Shown here piece after piece: positions 1 to 10,884 of a stretch of 64,000 nt of DNA. The stretch is taken from assembly GCA_020205615.1 (NCBI GenBank), contig CM035163.1, positions 50,004,920 through 50,068,919 on the forward strand, read 5' to 3'. The translations under genes and the position numbers were made by a program. The stretch is from Panax quinquefolius. Lineage: Eukaryota > Streptophyta > Magnoliopsida > Apiales > Araliaceae. Below the pieces are notes generated by a model, which was given only the letters and a program-made list of their open reading frames with translations, ran no database searches and was not told the DNA's origin. The first letter of the stretch is position 1; each line of letters starts with the position of its first letter.

Positions 1-60
1 AATAAGAATTTTATTTATTAAATTCGCATTTATTAATTCTTAAAAATCTGGGATGTCACA
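1..60 (-). repeat. Start of an LTR that truncates a gypsy gag
   Basis: Read on the minus strand from position 60, the sequence begins TGTGACATCCCAGA, a typical first dozen bases of plant Ty3/gypsy LTRs. It abuts the gag pseudogene at 61-893, whose homology stops there. I infer that another LTR element inserted into gag. The rest of it lies outside the window, so neither family nor target-site duplication can be checked. Confidence 0.55.
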
Positions 61-893
61 GAATTTCCCACCATACCATATTTAGTGCGCAACCTACTCC
101 TTTTCACCCAAGCCTCAAACTTAGCTTCCTCTACCCAAGAAACCCTGATTAGTTCCTTGAGACTAGTGACCTTCAACTCCTGTATACCCAATCTTATCTC
201 TTCCTTAAGTCCTCTAATATAACAGTCCATGAAAAAGGATTCATTGAGGGTAGGGTTCTTTCGTAGAGCCCAACCTTTTAATTCTTCAAATTTCTTTCTA
301 TACTCATCTACAGTTCCAACCTGATGTAAGTTTTTGAGTTCACCAATTGGATTAGACTGTGCCTCAGGACCAAATCTAGCAAAAATTTCATCCACAAAGC
401 CAGTCCACGTCAGAACCACTCCTTCAGGAACAAATCCGGCATACCATTCCTCAGCCTCACCCTCCAAATTTATTATAGCTAGATACAATTTCTGTTCCTC
501 ATCCACAACATGATGTGCAAACAATTTATTACACCTTCTAATCCAAGATCTAGGATTTGTTCTATCAAATTTAGGGAACTCAAATATGATAGATTTGAAG
601 ATATTATTGTTGTTACCAATGTTATTGCTACTCCCATCCTTTCCATTATTACCCCCACTATTTATAGAGCCTAATATTGAACCAATGGGATCATTGTGGT
701 TACCTATTTGATTCTGTTCAACTGGCAAACTTAGTCTTAACATGGCTTGAAATCCTTTCATCATCTACCGCATTCTCTGGTCCATCTTCACATCAATGTC
801 CTGCTTGAGTTCATTCATTTGAGCATCGAAATCATGTTTGAGGCTATCTATCTGCTCTTCCAAATGGCTGAGGCGTTGGTTGTTAGTAGCCAT
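61..893 (-). pseudogene. gag: Ty3/gypsy gag, N-terminal part, broken
   Basis: This is the capsid-type Gag of a Ty3/gypsy retrotransposon. The likely start is the ATG at 893, just inside the primer site; a short coiled-coil-like leader (LEEQIDSLKHDF) runs into an in-frame TAG at 767-765 and the frame then stays open to about 60. The core shows the Retrotrans_gag pattern: FPKFDRTNPRSWIRR, LEGEAEEWYAGF, FVDEIFARFG, then VDEYRKKFEEL and FMDCYIRGLKEEIR. The zinc knuckle and all of pol are missing because another LTR begins at 60. The initiator-Met primer site and gag type suggest a chromovirus, but the clade cannot be fixed without pol. Confidence 0.8.
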
Positions 894-907
894 AGTAGAA
901 TCGACTA

Positions 908-919
908 GCTCTGATACCA
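908..919 (-). other. Primer-binding site (initiator Met tRNA)
   Basis: The minus strand reads TGGTATCAGAGC, the standard 12-nt match to the 3' end of plant initiator-Met tRNA. It lies 15 bp upstream of the gag ATG at 893 and so marks the 5' LTR boundary of this broken element. Confidence 0.85.
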
Positions 920-920
920 A

Positions 921-1340
921 TTTTTAAGGAACAAGCTAATGTTTAAGCTCAATCAAGTAGAATAAGCAACTAAGTTGGTGAATACATAAGGAGAAGCTAG
1001 TATTCTTAGTGTTACCACTATAAATCAGTTAGTTATATATAGATTCTTATGAATAGAAAGAACAAAAATTCAGATAAAGGGAGGGAGATTTCAAAGAGAA
1101 ATGGAAGGAAATCCAGAGGAGATTAGAGAGAAGGAATTTTCATTTAAATTTCACATGATCCAATACATCGATGTTCACACCCTTATATCTCAGTATGCAC
1201 GCACCGAGCAACAAATTCTCATAACAGAATTGTAACAGAAAAAGACTAACAAGACCTCAACTATTATAAGGTAAGACTAAACTACCCTTACCTACTATAT
1301 CAGCCAATTAATAACTAACTATTAACTAATTGTGATTATT
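921..1340 (-). repeat. Probable 5' LTR of the broken gypsy element
   Basis: The segment lies between the primer site and the CACTA-like DNA at 1351. It is where the 5' LTR of the minus-strand gag element must sit. The end next to the primer site reads CCTTAAAAAT rather than the canonical CA, and I see no clear TG start, so both limits are approximate and the LTR may be decayed. Confidence 0.4.
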
Positions 1341-1582
1341 AATGAAAGTGCACTAAAACAAAAATAAGCTATGATCTAGAACTGAGGAATGCTTTACAAA
1401 GAGAAGCACTTGGCGTCGCCTCCTTTTGACTTTCTCTTTCTATCTGCTTTTGTGGTTTTTCTTTGCACTTAGGCTGTCTAGAGAATCTGGAGCTAGATTT
1501 GGGGTTGCGATGAAGGTGGAAATTTAGGGGTTGGGTATGAGATTTAGGTGCAGGTGCGAGATATGGGGCTAAAATTTCATTC

Positions 1583-1600
1583 GGGGGGGGGGGGGGGGGG
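1583..1600 (+). repeat. Run of 18 G residues
   Basis: An uninterrupted G tract in otherwise ordinary AT-rich DNA. Its length may be a sequencing or assembly artefact. Confidence 0.9.
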
Positions 1601-1977
1601 TTGAATTTTAACCGCGAGGTGCTTGAATTTCATCCGTGAATGATTTTAGGTCTAGGTACGAGAGATTTAGGGGAGGTGAGAGGGATCAAGTTTTTGGTTG
1701 GGTATGAGAGGGATTGTTTAGGGGAGCCTTATTTTTTATTTTGTTATTGATATAGTCGGAGGGAATTATTGGAGGAAACTAAAAAAAATTAAGACGTACT
1801 ATATCAATATCTAATCCATCTCTAAAATGGGTTTAAATTTTTTTAAAAATAATCAATTTTTAAGACGGCTATATCCGTCTCTAATTCTGTTTCTAAAATA
1901 AGGAGGGAATTGGAGACTAATATTTGGAGGGAAAACAAAAGTTTGAGAAGGAAATTTTGGTCTCTAATCCATTTCAA

Positions 1978-1980
<3 letters not shown>

Positions 1981-2005
<25 letters not shown>
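1981..2005. repeat. TA microsatellite
   Basis: About 12 TA units inside the subterminal-repeat half of the CACTA-like element. Confidence 0.9.
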
Positions 2006-2008
<3 letters not shown>

Positions 2009-2294
2009 TTAATATTAATCTGAGACGAGTACGGTTGGTTTTAAATCTGTTTCAAAAATGTATTTAATTTTTTTTAAATACTTAATTGTTGTGACGACTA
2101 AATTTTTCTCTAGTTCCGTCTCTAAAATTTGAAATGACTTGCGGTTTCAAAATCTGTCTCGATTTTTTACTTCCAAAACATTTTGAGACATGACAAAATT
2201 ACGGTTTCTAAGTCCGTATGAAAATGATAGAATCAGAGACGGAACTTAGTCCATCTCTAAAAATCGGTTTAAGATGCCCAAATTTTTGTTAGTG

Positions 2295-3110
2295 ATGCTC
2301 TAGTGCTATAAAATAATATGAAGGTGTATATGATGATTAGGGTATAACCTTGTATTTATAGTGATCACACATTCCTCGTATAGAATTAGGATTCCTCATT
2401 AGGTATGATTCATAAACAAAATCTCATTAAAAAAAGAAACCAGATTATATCCTAACACTTTCATTAGGAGTTGGAAATTAACTGTAATTAGGAATCTTTG
2501 ATTCCTTAAAATACTCAACTGCCCAATCAGATTCCTACGTAAGGTTAAATACCTCCACTTGAATTTTATTCCACCATATAATTCAGGCACAAATAATTAC
2601 TTCCCAATAGAAGATATATTTGATTAAAATCATAATATAATAAGTAGTAATATTATAGACACGCACGCACACACTTTTGACTCCTAATAGACTTTTCTAA
2701 TCTCAAATTTTTTCATAAATAATAATTTCTTATTTCTTTCAAAAATTCGTTCATAAATAATTATTTCTAAATTCTTTCAAAAGATAATGCTAATTAGATT
2801 ATTATTTATTCAAGAACATTATTGGGAGATACATATAGAGGAGGGGTATGACTGATATGTGATTGAGAAAGTTGTAAAATTTCCACTTGACCTTGTACAT
2901 TAATAAAAGTATAAAAAATTTTCGGGGTCAATTTATATAATACACCTAAAATTTTCAAAATTTGTCATATATCATGAAACAAAAATGAAATAATTAGTTG
3001 CTCAATTGACCTCACTCTATCATATGTGCCTCCTTCCCTCTTTTTAAAATTAAAGTGTACTAAATAATATTATGCATAACAAATATGACATCAAAACTTT
3101 CTTTTGAAAT
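2295..3110. other. AT-rich noncoding spacer
   Basis: No gene is supported here. The longest minus-strand frame (2399-2590) has no recognisable motif. The only structure I see is a degenerate direct repeat of about 38 bp near 2712-2786 (TTCATAAATAAT units). Confidence 0.6.
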
Positions 3111-3653
3111 TGATGGGTCTAGTCCAAGGATCCAACTCATCTCGTAAGCCCAATATGGAATATAAGCCCAAGTTCAAGGAGTCTGGCGAGCCCAACAAAT
3201 GTGGTCCATCACGGTTGGGTTAATTGAGCTCATTAGTAATAAGTTACGCACGTCCACATCATGAAGGAAGTGGTTAAGCCTCGTCCCCGGATCTCACGGA
3301 TAGCACATCAACCATCTTATACGTTAGGAAGAGGTTGAGAGCTCCACTAAAGTAGTGGTTTTAGTGGCTACATGTCCACCCCAAAACTGTCATGGGGTCG
3401 CTATAAATTGTACGCCTCACCATCACTTGAAAAAAACTCACTTTTGTACCCTTCTCCTTTCTCATTAAGCTTGTACTCTCTGTACTCTTTCCAACACACT
3501 TGACATAATATAAGGGTCGATAACTAGAGCCATTCAAAAGTGGACTAGGTCAACTTGACCGAACCACTGTAATTATTGTCTTATTTCCTACTTTAATTAC
3601 CGCATTTATTATTACTTGACATGTGTGTACAAAGTTTATTTTTTGCATCATCA
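3111..3653 (+). repeat. 5' LTR of the Tat element
   Basis: Starts TGATGGGTCTAG and ends GCATCATCA. It is 543 bp and nearly identical for most of its length to 59261-59697. A TATA-like CTATAAATTG lies at 3401-3410, so U3 is about 290 bp and transcription probably begins near 3430. Confidence 0.9.
3401..3410 (+). promoter_or_regulatory. TATA-like box of the Tat LTR
   Basis: CTATAAATTG follows GTCATGGGGTCG. The equivalent in the 3' LTR near 59548 is CTATAAAGTG. It is the only TATA-like motif in a sensible position within the LTR. Confidence 0.55.
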
Positions 3654-3656
3654 GTT

Positions 3657-3674
3657 TGGCGCCGTCTGTGGGAA
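3657..3674 (+). other. Primer-binding site of the Tat element
   Basis: TGGCGCCGTCTGTGGGAA begins 3 bp after the LTR. This motif is common at the primer site of plant Tat-lineage elements; I do not assign the tRNA species. Confidence 0.8.
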
Positions 3675-3707
3675 TCGAAAAGATTTTCACCTTCAAACAT
3701 CTAACAA

Positions 3708-5180
3708 ATGGTGATAACAACTAGGTCAATGAACCAACCTGAGGTCAATCCACGACTGGAGGAGGGTGCTCCTCCGCACACCAACCCCGTCTCAAATACT
3801 TCAGCTCCAAATCCATAGCAAATGTTGGAGACCATGCAATAGTTGGCTATCCAAAACCAGCAGATACTGTAACTCCTGCTTGCCGAACAAGGAGGAGGAA
3901 TGCAACAAGGAGCTCCACCCCTTGGGCATCAAGGAGCTCCACATAAGGGAGCCCATCATGATCCACCTCCTCCTCCTGCTTTTCAAGGTGGAGATCCTCA
4001 TCTCCAAGAAGATGAAGGTGAGAACCAGAGCGTGGAGCATGGGAGTCATCCCCATGATCATTCTAGTGGAGCCAATAATCACTGGGATGAGAAAATCAAG
4101 GAAGTACAAAACCAACTAGGTGATGTCTTCAACGCCATGAAGGCGTGCGGACCAGAAATCATGGACTACCTTGTAGGGCAAACAGACACGCCTTTCAAGT
4201 CTGACGTGGCAAATTATCAACTCCCTTAAAAGTTTAAAATGCCATCCGTGGAGACCTTTAAAAAAATAAAAGATCCCCTGGATCACCTCGAAACGTACAA
4301 AACCCTGATGCAGCTTTATAACATCCCTGATGAATTCATGCGCAGGGAATTCCCTACCACCTTGAGGGGCTCCACTCGACAGTGGTTTGCCAAGCTCTCT
4401 CCAGCCTCCATTTCGACCTTTGCTGAACTGAGCAGGTCTTTCGTGTCCCACTTTATTGGGGGGCGACATCATCAAAAGCCTGTCACACATCTTCTTAGCA
4501 TAAAACAAGATAAAGACGAGAGTTTGAAAGAATACCTCACTCGTTTTAACAAGGAGGTACTTTAGGTCGAAGAACCTGATGATAAAGTAACCATGACTGC
4601 CTTTTTAGGAGGCCTCCGCTCGTCAAGTTTTCTTTTCTCAGTGATGAAACATCTACCAAGGAACATGACCGAGCTACTAGCAAAGGCCCAAAAATACATG
4701 AATGCTGAGGACGTCACAAGAGCCAGACGAGGTGAATCCTCCAGAGTATGAGAGAAAAGAATAGGAAGAGATAGGGATGATAAGAAGAAGACTGACATCA
4801 AATCAAGAAGGACAGAGAGGGTATCCACCAAAGACAGACTTGGTCCTGCTCCTCAGAAAGATCAACGACCATTCACTCCCCTCAATGAGACCGTCGGGCA
4901 CATTCTTTTACAGGTCCAGGATGACCCCACCATAAAGTGGCCAGCAAGGATGAAGTTTCCTCCAAACCGCAGGAACCTGAACAAGTACTGCCATTTTCAT
5001 CACGACCACGGTCATGATATCGATGACTGCTACGAACTCAAGAGACAAATTGAAGATCTCATTCAACGTGGTCAACTACGCCAGTATGTTGTTGGTAGAA
5101 GACAGGTACCATCACCAACTCATAACCAGGAAGATCAACATCCAATTGGGGAGATTCACATCATCTCGGGAGGATTCGCA
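3708..5180 (+). pseudogene. gag: Tat gag (capsid and zinc-binding region), broken
   Basis: Gag forms the virus-like particle of the retrotransposon. The first ATG after the primer site is at 3708, and the whole gag stays in one frame, but in-frame stops fall near 3816, 3840, 3870, 4227, 4563 and 4749. Capsid homology is clear from 4239 (DPLDHLETYKTLMQLY, then LRGSTRQWFAKL and SLKEYLTRFNKE). Near the C-terminus at about 4986 is the CHFHHDHGHDIDDC zinc-binding motif typical of Tat-lineage Gag, followed by YELKRQIEDLIQRG. Gag runs into protease without a frame change, as usual in this lineage. Confidence 0.88.
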
Positions 5181-5319
5181 GGAGGGGGAGAGTCGCTGTC
5201 TGCCATGAAGGCACACGCTAGAAAAGAAAGGCACCCCGACGAGGGGCGCCCATCCAAGATGCCCAGACAAGATGCCAGCGAAGTCATATCCTTCTCAGAT
5301 GAGGAATTGAAAGGGATTC

Positions 5320-5700
5320 AGCACCCAGATGACGACCCCCTGGTGCTCACTATGACCATAGATAATTTTCAAGTACGCAGAATCTTGGTGGACAGTGGCA
5401 GCTCTGCCGATATCTTGCTCATAGAAGCTTATGACAAGCTCAACCTGGGTAGGGAGAGATTGCAGCCTATCAGGTCACCCCTCATGGGGTTCTCTTGGGA
5501 GAAGGTATATCCCCTAAGGTCCATCACCCTGCCAATCATAACCGAAGCAGCACCAAGAAGATCTATAGTGATGGTCAATTTCTTAGTTATAGACTGCCCA
5601 TCAGCCTATAGCATCATACTGGGGCGACATGTTCTTAACACATTAAGGGTCGTCCCTTCCACCTATCATCTTATCCTTAGCTTTCCAACCTCGAATGGAG
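5320..5700 (+). pseudogene. pro: Tat aspartic protease domain
   Basis: The retroviral-type aspartic protease matures Gag-Pol. The catalytic motif LVDSGSSADIL is intact, with Asp at 5391, and the domain continues to the flap and ILGRHVLNTLRVVPSTYH near 5620-5660. It is in the same open frame as the end of gag and the start of RT (4950-6509). The domain itself has no stop, but the element as a whole is disabled. A second copy of its start lies at 59698-60018. Confidence 0.85.
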
Positions 5701-5869
5701 TCAGAGAAGTCAGAGGAGACCAGGTAGCAGCAAGGGAGTGCTATGTCTCCTCCATGAAGACCAGGAAGCCGGAGGAGGCATTACAGGTCGAGGTCCTTGA
5801 CCCAAGGGATGACTCCACCATAAAAAGAGGAAAGCCCATCGAGGAGCTCACCCCTGTAGTCTTGGACAA

Positions 5870-6815
5870 GGAACACCCAGATAAAAGGGTGTACATTGGT
5901 TCTTCCCTCAATGAAGATCTAGTTCACCAACTAATAAACTTCCTAAAAAATAACATGGATGTCTTTGCATGGTCACATGCAGACTTGGAGGGCATCGACC
6001 CAGAAGTGGCCACACACCATCTCAAAGTTAACCCACATCACAAGCCAGTTCGCCAAAAGATAAGGGGTGCCTCCACTAAAAGGGCCCAAGCTATGGATGA
6101 GGAAGTGAAAAAGTTAATAGATAATGGAGTAGTTAGAGAAGTAACATATCCAGAATGGCTCTCCAACGTGGTAATGGTCACTAAAGCTAATGGTAAGTGG
6201 CATCTCTGTGTTGACTTAACAGAGCTCAATAAGGCATGCCCAAAAGGTAGCTACCCACTACCACGGATCGACCTCCTCATCAACGCCACTATAGGGCACG
6301 ATTTGCTCACCTTCTTGGATGCGTACTATGGGTATAACCAGATTAACATGTACCCCCGAATTAGAGAAGACATCGTTTATCACCCCAAAAGGGACTTACT
6401 AGTACAAGGCTATGCCTTTTGGGTTGAGGAACGCAAGAGAAACCTACCAACGACTGGTGAACAAAATGTTCCAATCTTAAATTGGGCGAACAATGGAAGT
6501 CTACGTTGACGACATGTTAGTAAAGAGCCTCGTTGCATTAGATCACATTAATCACCTCTAAGAGACCTTCATTATTCTTAGATCATACCACATGAAGTTG
6601 AATCCCAAGAAGTGTGCCTTCGGCCTAGGATTGGAAAAGTTCCTAGGCTTCATGGTCAACTAGAGGGGAATTGAAGCAAACCCCGACAAGATTAAAGCTA
6701 TTCTTGACATTAAATCACCCACTTCAACCAAAGAGCTACAACACCTTAATGGAAGAATTGCAGCACTCAACAGGTTCATCTCCAAGTCTGCAGATAAGTG
6801 TCTACCTTTTTTTAA
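5870..6815 (+). pseudogene. RT: Tat reverse transcriptase, frameshifted
   Basis: The RT copies element RNA into DNA. N-terminal motifs are present in one frame (FAWSHADLEGIDP, then NGKWHLCVDLTELNKACPKG and FLDAYYGYNQI). A frame change near 6400 moves the rest to another frame, where MPFGL, QRLVNKMF and the catalytic box EVYVDDMLVKS (about 6494-6526) follow. Stops occur just before the box (about 6477), near 6560 and at 6661. The downstream connection GFMVN...GIEANPDKI and LNGRIAALNRFISKSADKC is normal. It cannot produce an enzyme. Confidence 0.88.
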
Positions 6816-7320
6816 AATTCTTCGAAAAGCTTTTGAGAGAGGACATGAGGCAGATGAGGCATTCCAAAAAATCAAAGCCTACTTGGCCGAACCTCCTCTC
6901 CTTTCCCATGCCACACCAGACGAGGTGTTATATTTGTACATTTCTGCCTCCCCATCTGTAGTAAGCTCAGTCCTCGTCAGCAACAATGACGGAGCACAGA
7001 AGCCTATCTACTATGTAAGCAGAGCATACTGAGGAGAAGAAGTCAGGTATTCGAGACTAGAAAAAGTGGCGCTAGCTTTAATCACAACAGCGAGACGGTT
7101 ATGACATTACTTCCAAAGTCACAGCATTGTTGTCATCACATATCAACCTCTGAAAAGAGTCCTGGGAAAGCTCGATGTATCTGGGAGACTGCTTAAGTGG
7201 GTAATGGAGCTTGGTGAGTTTGACATACAGTACCAACCAAGGTCAGCCATCAAAGCACAAGCACTGGCGGATTTCGTTGCTGAGCTGACACCAGCAGAGG
7301 CGAAAAAAACAAAATTTCCA
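6816..7320 (+). pseudogene. RH: Tat RNase H (RT-linked)
   Basis: The RNase H domain degrades the RNA of the RNA-DNA hybrid. Visible motifs are FQKIKAYLAEPPLL, KPIYYVSRAY, EKVALALITTARRL and the connecting GRLLKWVMELGEFDIQYQPR near 7190-7245, followed by ALADFVAEL. Stop codons interrupt it near 7030 and 7101. The stretch 7320-7560 is a proline-rich linker to the second RNase H, as in other Tat elements. Confidence 0.8.
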
Positions 7321-7559
7321 CTTCACCCAGTTTGGAGATGGTTAATAAAAATGCTAAACAACATAATAAAGAACATCAGGAGCCCAGGCTGGGTGCCTAG
7401 GACAACCCAAGTGACCAGACCATCATGCTGGACTCCCAGACTTCCCCTTTAAACGCCCAAATAGCTCTTTCAGATGACCAGACACTCTAAAGGACCCAGA
7501 CTGGAGTCCCAGTTCCCCATCCTAGCACCCAGTCTCCCTCTTTAATCTCTGAGCCCTGC

Positions 7560-7991
7560 TCTCTTCCATCTTGGAAGCTCTATGTAGATGGTTCCTCGAC
7601 CAGTGATGGAGGTGGAGCGGGTCTGATCTTAATCAGCTCAGATGGTACCACTCTCAAGTATGCAGTGAAGCTCCACTTTATTGCCTCGAACAATGAGGTA
7701 GAATATGAAGCCCTCCTCTCTAGATTAAGATTGACAATTGAGATGGAGGCTCAACACCTTGTTACCTGTAGTGACTCTCAGTTGATAGTTAATCAAGTGA
7801 AGGGCGAGTTCGAAGCAAAAGGAGCCAGAATGCAAGAATATCTTGGCATGGTAAGAAGCATGATGACAAAGTTCAAACACTTCCAGATTTGCCACATTCC
7901 CAGGGAAGACAACATGGCCACCGATGCACTTGTAAGGCTTGCCTCGTCCTTAGAAACCCCTCAAGGAGGACTAACATTTATTGGTCACTAG
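7560..7991 (+). pseudogene. aRNH: Tat second (archaeal-type) RNase H
   Basis: An additional RNase H placed between the RT-linked RNase H and integrase is the hallmark of the plant Tat lineage. The frame gives LYVDGSSTSDGGGAG (first catalytic Asp), NNEVEYEALLS (Glu), CSDSQLIVNQVKGEF (Asp) and NMATDALVRLAS (last Asp), so the D-E-D-D set is complete and this domain lacks internal stops. It ends with a TAG at 7989-7991. Confidence 0.87.
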
Positions 7992-8189
7992 TTCGAACCA
8001 AGCATGATGGACTCGGGAACCACAAATGTCAACTGTGTATCGGCTGAATCAAACTGGATGACCCCAATAAGGGCATATCTCTGAGAAGGTGTGTTGCCAA
8101 ATAACACTTCAGAAGCTAGGAAGCTAAGAATGAGAGCTTCTAAGTTCACCATTCTGCAGGACACTTTGTACAAGAAAGGCTATTCCTTG

Positions 8190-9286
8190 CCATTGCTCTA
8201 GTGCCTTTCACCCAAAGAAGATCACTATTCCCTGCGAGAGATCCACGAAGGAATATGTGGGAACCAATCTAGAGGGCGATCCCTTGCCCACAAGGCGCTT
8301 AGGCAAGGTTACTTCTAGCCTTCTACGGTAAGGGATGCCTAGGAGTTCTCCAGGAAGTGTGACAAGTGTCAACGCTTTGCGACTGTATCCAGGCAACCAC
8401 GAGAGGAACTAACAACCATTTCAAGCCCATGACCTTTCTCCAAATGGGGCATTGACATCCTAGGCCCATTTCCTCTCAACAAAGGACAGTGCAAGTTCGT
8501 GGTGGTAGCAGTTGATTATTTCACCAAGTGGGCTGAAGCCGAAACCTTAGCAAAAATCACAGGTGAAAAGGGTAAAGATTTCATTTGGAAGAATCTAGTA
8601 TGTTGCTTCAGCATACCCCATGCCATTGTCAGTGATAACGCCAAGCAATTTGACAACAATCTACTAAACTCTTTAGGCTCCGACTTTCAAATAAAGCAGC
8701 CACACTCTTGCCCATCTCACCCGCAAGCAAATGGACAAGCAGAAGTCATGGTGAGAATAGTACTATACAGCTTAAAGACGAGGCTTGAAAGAGAGAATAG
8801 ACTTTCGATCGACGAACTCCTAAGTGTATTGTGGGCCTATCGAACTACACCAAGAACTCCAACTGGGGAAACCCCTTTTCCCTCACCTTTAGAACTGAGG
8901 CGGTCATCCCTGTAGAGATCGGGGTGAACTCTTTAAGGGTCCAACACCACGACCCTATAATCAATGAGGAAGGACTCCGCATCAACCTCGACTTGGTAGA
9001 GGAGGCAAGGGAGATGGTTGTGATCCGCAACGCAGAGTATAAGCGTCGCATGGCAAAGTACTATAACTCAAGGGTCAAGCCTCATTCCTTCCAACTAGGA
9101 GTCTGGGTCCTCAAGAAGGTGATCCTCGCCATGAAGGATTCGTGCGAAGGAAAAATGGGACTAAATTGGGAAGGACCATACCTCATAATAGAAGTGGTGA
9201 GACCAGGCACTTACAAGATCCAAAATTCTGAAGGGAAGGTCTTACCCCATCCATGGAATGCTGAACACTTGAAGAGGTATTACTAG
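8190..9286 (+). pseudogene. INT: Tat integrase, frameshifted
   Basis: Integrase inserts the cDNA. The N-terminal HHCC zinc finger is recognisable (IHEGICGN, AHKALRQGY, CDKCQRF, about 8225-8375) but has stops near 8318 and 8340. The core shows VAVDYFTKWAEAE (first Asp), AIVSDNAKQF (second Asp) and HPQANGQAEVM (Glu). A frame change near 8880 moves the C-terminus to another frame (EAVIPVEIG, then KMGLNWEGPYLI, ending HLKRYY at 9286). There is no chromodomain. Confidence 0.88.
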
Positions 9287-9509
9287 TGACACCTTGAGGA
9301 AGTAAAAGTAGCATAGTTAGGGACTTGGTTTTATTATTCTTTTTTAGGATTATTATCCAATGTTCAAAGTACCTTTTTTGGGTCAGCAATAAAATTTTCC
9401 ATATTTTACTCCAAAAAGATTGCATTTTCATTCAATTTTAAAGAAGTATCAGTACAAAAGTAAGGATACATATTGCCTTTCTTAAAAAAAATCAAAAGTC
9501 CCTAGCACT
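9287..9509. other. Spacer between integrase and the antisense gene
   Basis: Noncoding, T/A-rich. It separates two genes that converge tail to tail, so it should hold polyadenylation signals for both; I cannot single one out. Confidence 0.5.
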
Positions 9510-10169
9510 CTAACTACTATCATGGTCGTCCTCATCATCCTTAGCATCTTTAGAACCTCCATCGCCAGGCGCCTCAATTGGTTCAAAGCCTGAGAAATCA
9601 ATAACAAAGAAAGAAGCAGAGATCTTTCCCCGAAGCTCCTTATAACCATCAATGAAAGCACTTGCAACAACATACTCCAGATCCACTTCAGCCTGAGAAG
9701 CTCTCTTCTGAGTTGCCCTCAATTCTGCCTCCGCTCTCGAACAGGCAGCCTCCCTGAGCGCATCCCTTTCACGGACCACCTGAAGCTCAATCTCAAGCTT
9801 GGTTTCCCTCTCATGGGCCTCAACAAGCTCCACCTCCCTGAGCGCATCCCTCTCATGGGTCGCAAAAAGCTTAGCCTCAAGCTCAACTGTCCCCTCATGG
9901 ATAGCCAAAAGATCTGTTTCAGCCTTCGAGTAAGTTGCCTCAGTAAGCGCGGTCTTCCCACGGGTTGCCAAAATCTCAGCCCGAGAAGCCCGGTCGACAG
10001 CTTCGAGCTCAACAATCCTCCCTTGAGCAGCGTGAAGTTCCTTCTGCACATCCTCATGGTTAAGCTTCAATTGGCCGTAAAAATAAGACCTCGAGAACAA
10101 GCATACAGATGCAGTGGAAATCTGAAGAAGACAAAAGACTGAAGAATGACCAACCGTAAAAACAAACAA
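9510..10169 (-). pseudogene. Antisense gene of Tat: C-terminal coiled coil
   Basis: This is the last part of an extra gene on the strand opposite gag-pol. The 220-residue frame is rich in Glu, Arg and Ala, with repeated VERDALREVELVEAHERE-type units predicting a long alpha-helical coiled coil, then an acidic tail (DAKDDEDDHDSS) and a stop. Part of it is encoded by DNA repeats with an 84-bp period (compare 9751 and 9835), which is 28 residues or four heptads. It lies downstream of the PF04195-like exon in the same direction. It may mediate oligomerisation; the function is unknown. Confidence 0.7.
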
Positions 10170-10824
10170 ACTAGGGACTCTTACTTAAGCCAAACCCTCC
10201 AAAAACGTGTTGATAACCCTCTTAGTGCCCAAAGCATTAATCTGCTGAATCTCAGAGGGAAACACAAATCTCCCAAGTCATTCCCTAATGACTTCCAGAT
10301 CCCCCAGCATGGAACCGGATTAAATCAGAGCCCCAACATGAGCTCCTGTAAGAGGAGTGGACGGGCAAGGCCTAAAAGGTACAGGCGACTGGAAAGTTGC
10401 TGGAGTAGTGCTCATAACCAAGGAAGTCCCTAACTGGGAAGGCACGTCTGAAGGAGTCACTTGATGAGAGCTCGCCTCGGCGTGTGCCATTGGAGGGGTT
10501 GTTGGGGGGGGGGGGGAATCATTCGTCCTCGCCACCTTGGGAAGATGTATGCTTCTACTAGCCCCAGAAAGAAGTGATCTAATCACTGCCTTGTCCACTG
10601 CAGCAAATGAAATAAAGCATTATCTGAGTGACAATCAGCTACCCAAAGAAAAGTTATAAGATAAGTCGATATACCTTTTCTCTTTAAGAGGGAACCACCT
10701 GATCTAGGTGAAGGACCTCCAACTCTACTACCGTACTTAGGTAAAAGAACGCCTAGGTCTTTATCGGGGTGAGCCCTCACAGCCTACAACTTTAACTCTT
10801 GATCTTTGGAGAGAACTGGCATAC
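10170..10824 (-). pseudogene. Antisense gene of Tat: proline-rich middle exons
   Basis: Between a candidate splice acceptor at 10825 and the coiled-coil frame, short frames fit one gene: KDLGVLLPKYGSRVGG (about 10780-10700), then DKAVIRSLLSGASRSIHLPK followed by a run of prolines encoded by a C tract near 10507-10518 and a Ser/Thr/Pro-rich stretch to 10320. Donor-like GT dinucleotides exist near 10670, but intron limits are uncertain. Low-complexity proline linkers between an N-terminal domain and a coiled coil are common in antisense ORFs of Tat elements. Confidence 0.5.
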
Positions 10825-10884
10825 CTACAAGGAGATGGTGAGTATACATATAAAATAAAATAAAAAGGTAAACTTAAAACGCAC
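10825..10884 (-). other. Candidate intron of the Tat antisense gene
   Basis: On the minus strand the sequence after CTCG begins GTGCGTTTTAAG, is T-rich and ends CTCCTTGTAG. Removing it links the PF04195-like frame to a downstream frame. At 60 nt it is short for a plant intron, so it remains a candidate. Confidence 0.4.

Larger units (their letters stand above)
1351..2294. mobile_element. Candidate non-autonomous CACTA (En/Spm-like) transposon
   Basis: The right end reads CACTAACAAAAATTTGGGC on the minus strand, and the left end reads CACTAAAACAAAAATAAGC on the plus strand, an imperfect inverted pair starting with the diagnostic CACTA. The right half (about 1800-2294) is packed with the GAGACGG / CCGTCTC subterminal motifs typical of plant CACTA elements. 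Flanking triplets are GTG and ATG, one mismatch from a 3-bp target duplication. There is no transposase ORF. The left half lacks the subterminal motifs, so the true left end may be elsewhere. Confidence 0.5.

Noticed and set aside
1583..1600. G tract as a functional quadruplex
   Set aside because: A single homopolymer run could be an assembly artefact, and nothing around it suggests a promoter or gene.
3801..4115. Minus-strand 104-codon ORF over Tat gag
   Set aside because: Shadow of the gag frame on the other strand, with no domain and a different codon pattern.
4950..9286. Integrated pararetrovirus (caulimovirid) sequence
   Set aside because: Integrase, LTRs and target duplications are present and no movement protein or coat gene is seen, so this is a retrotransposon.
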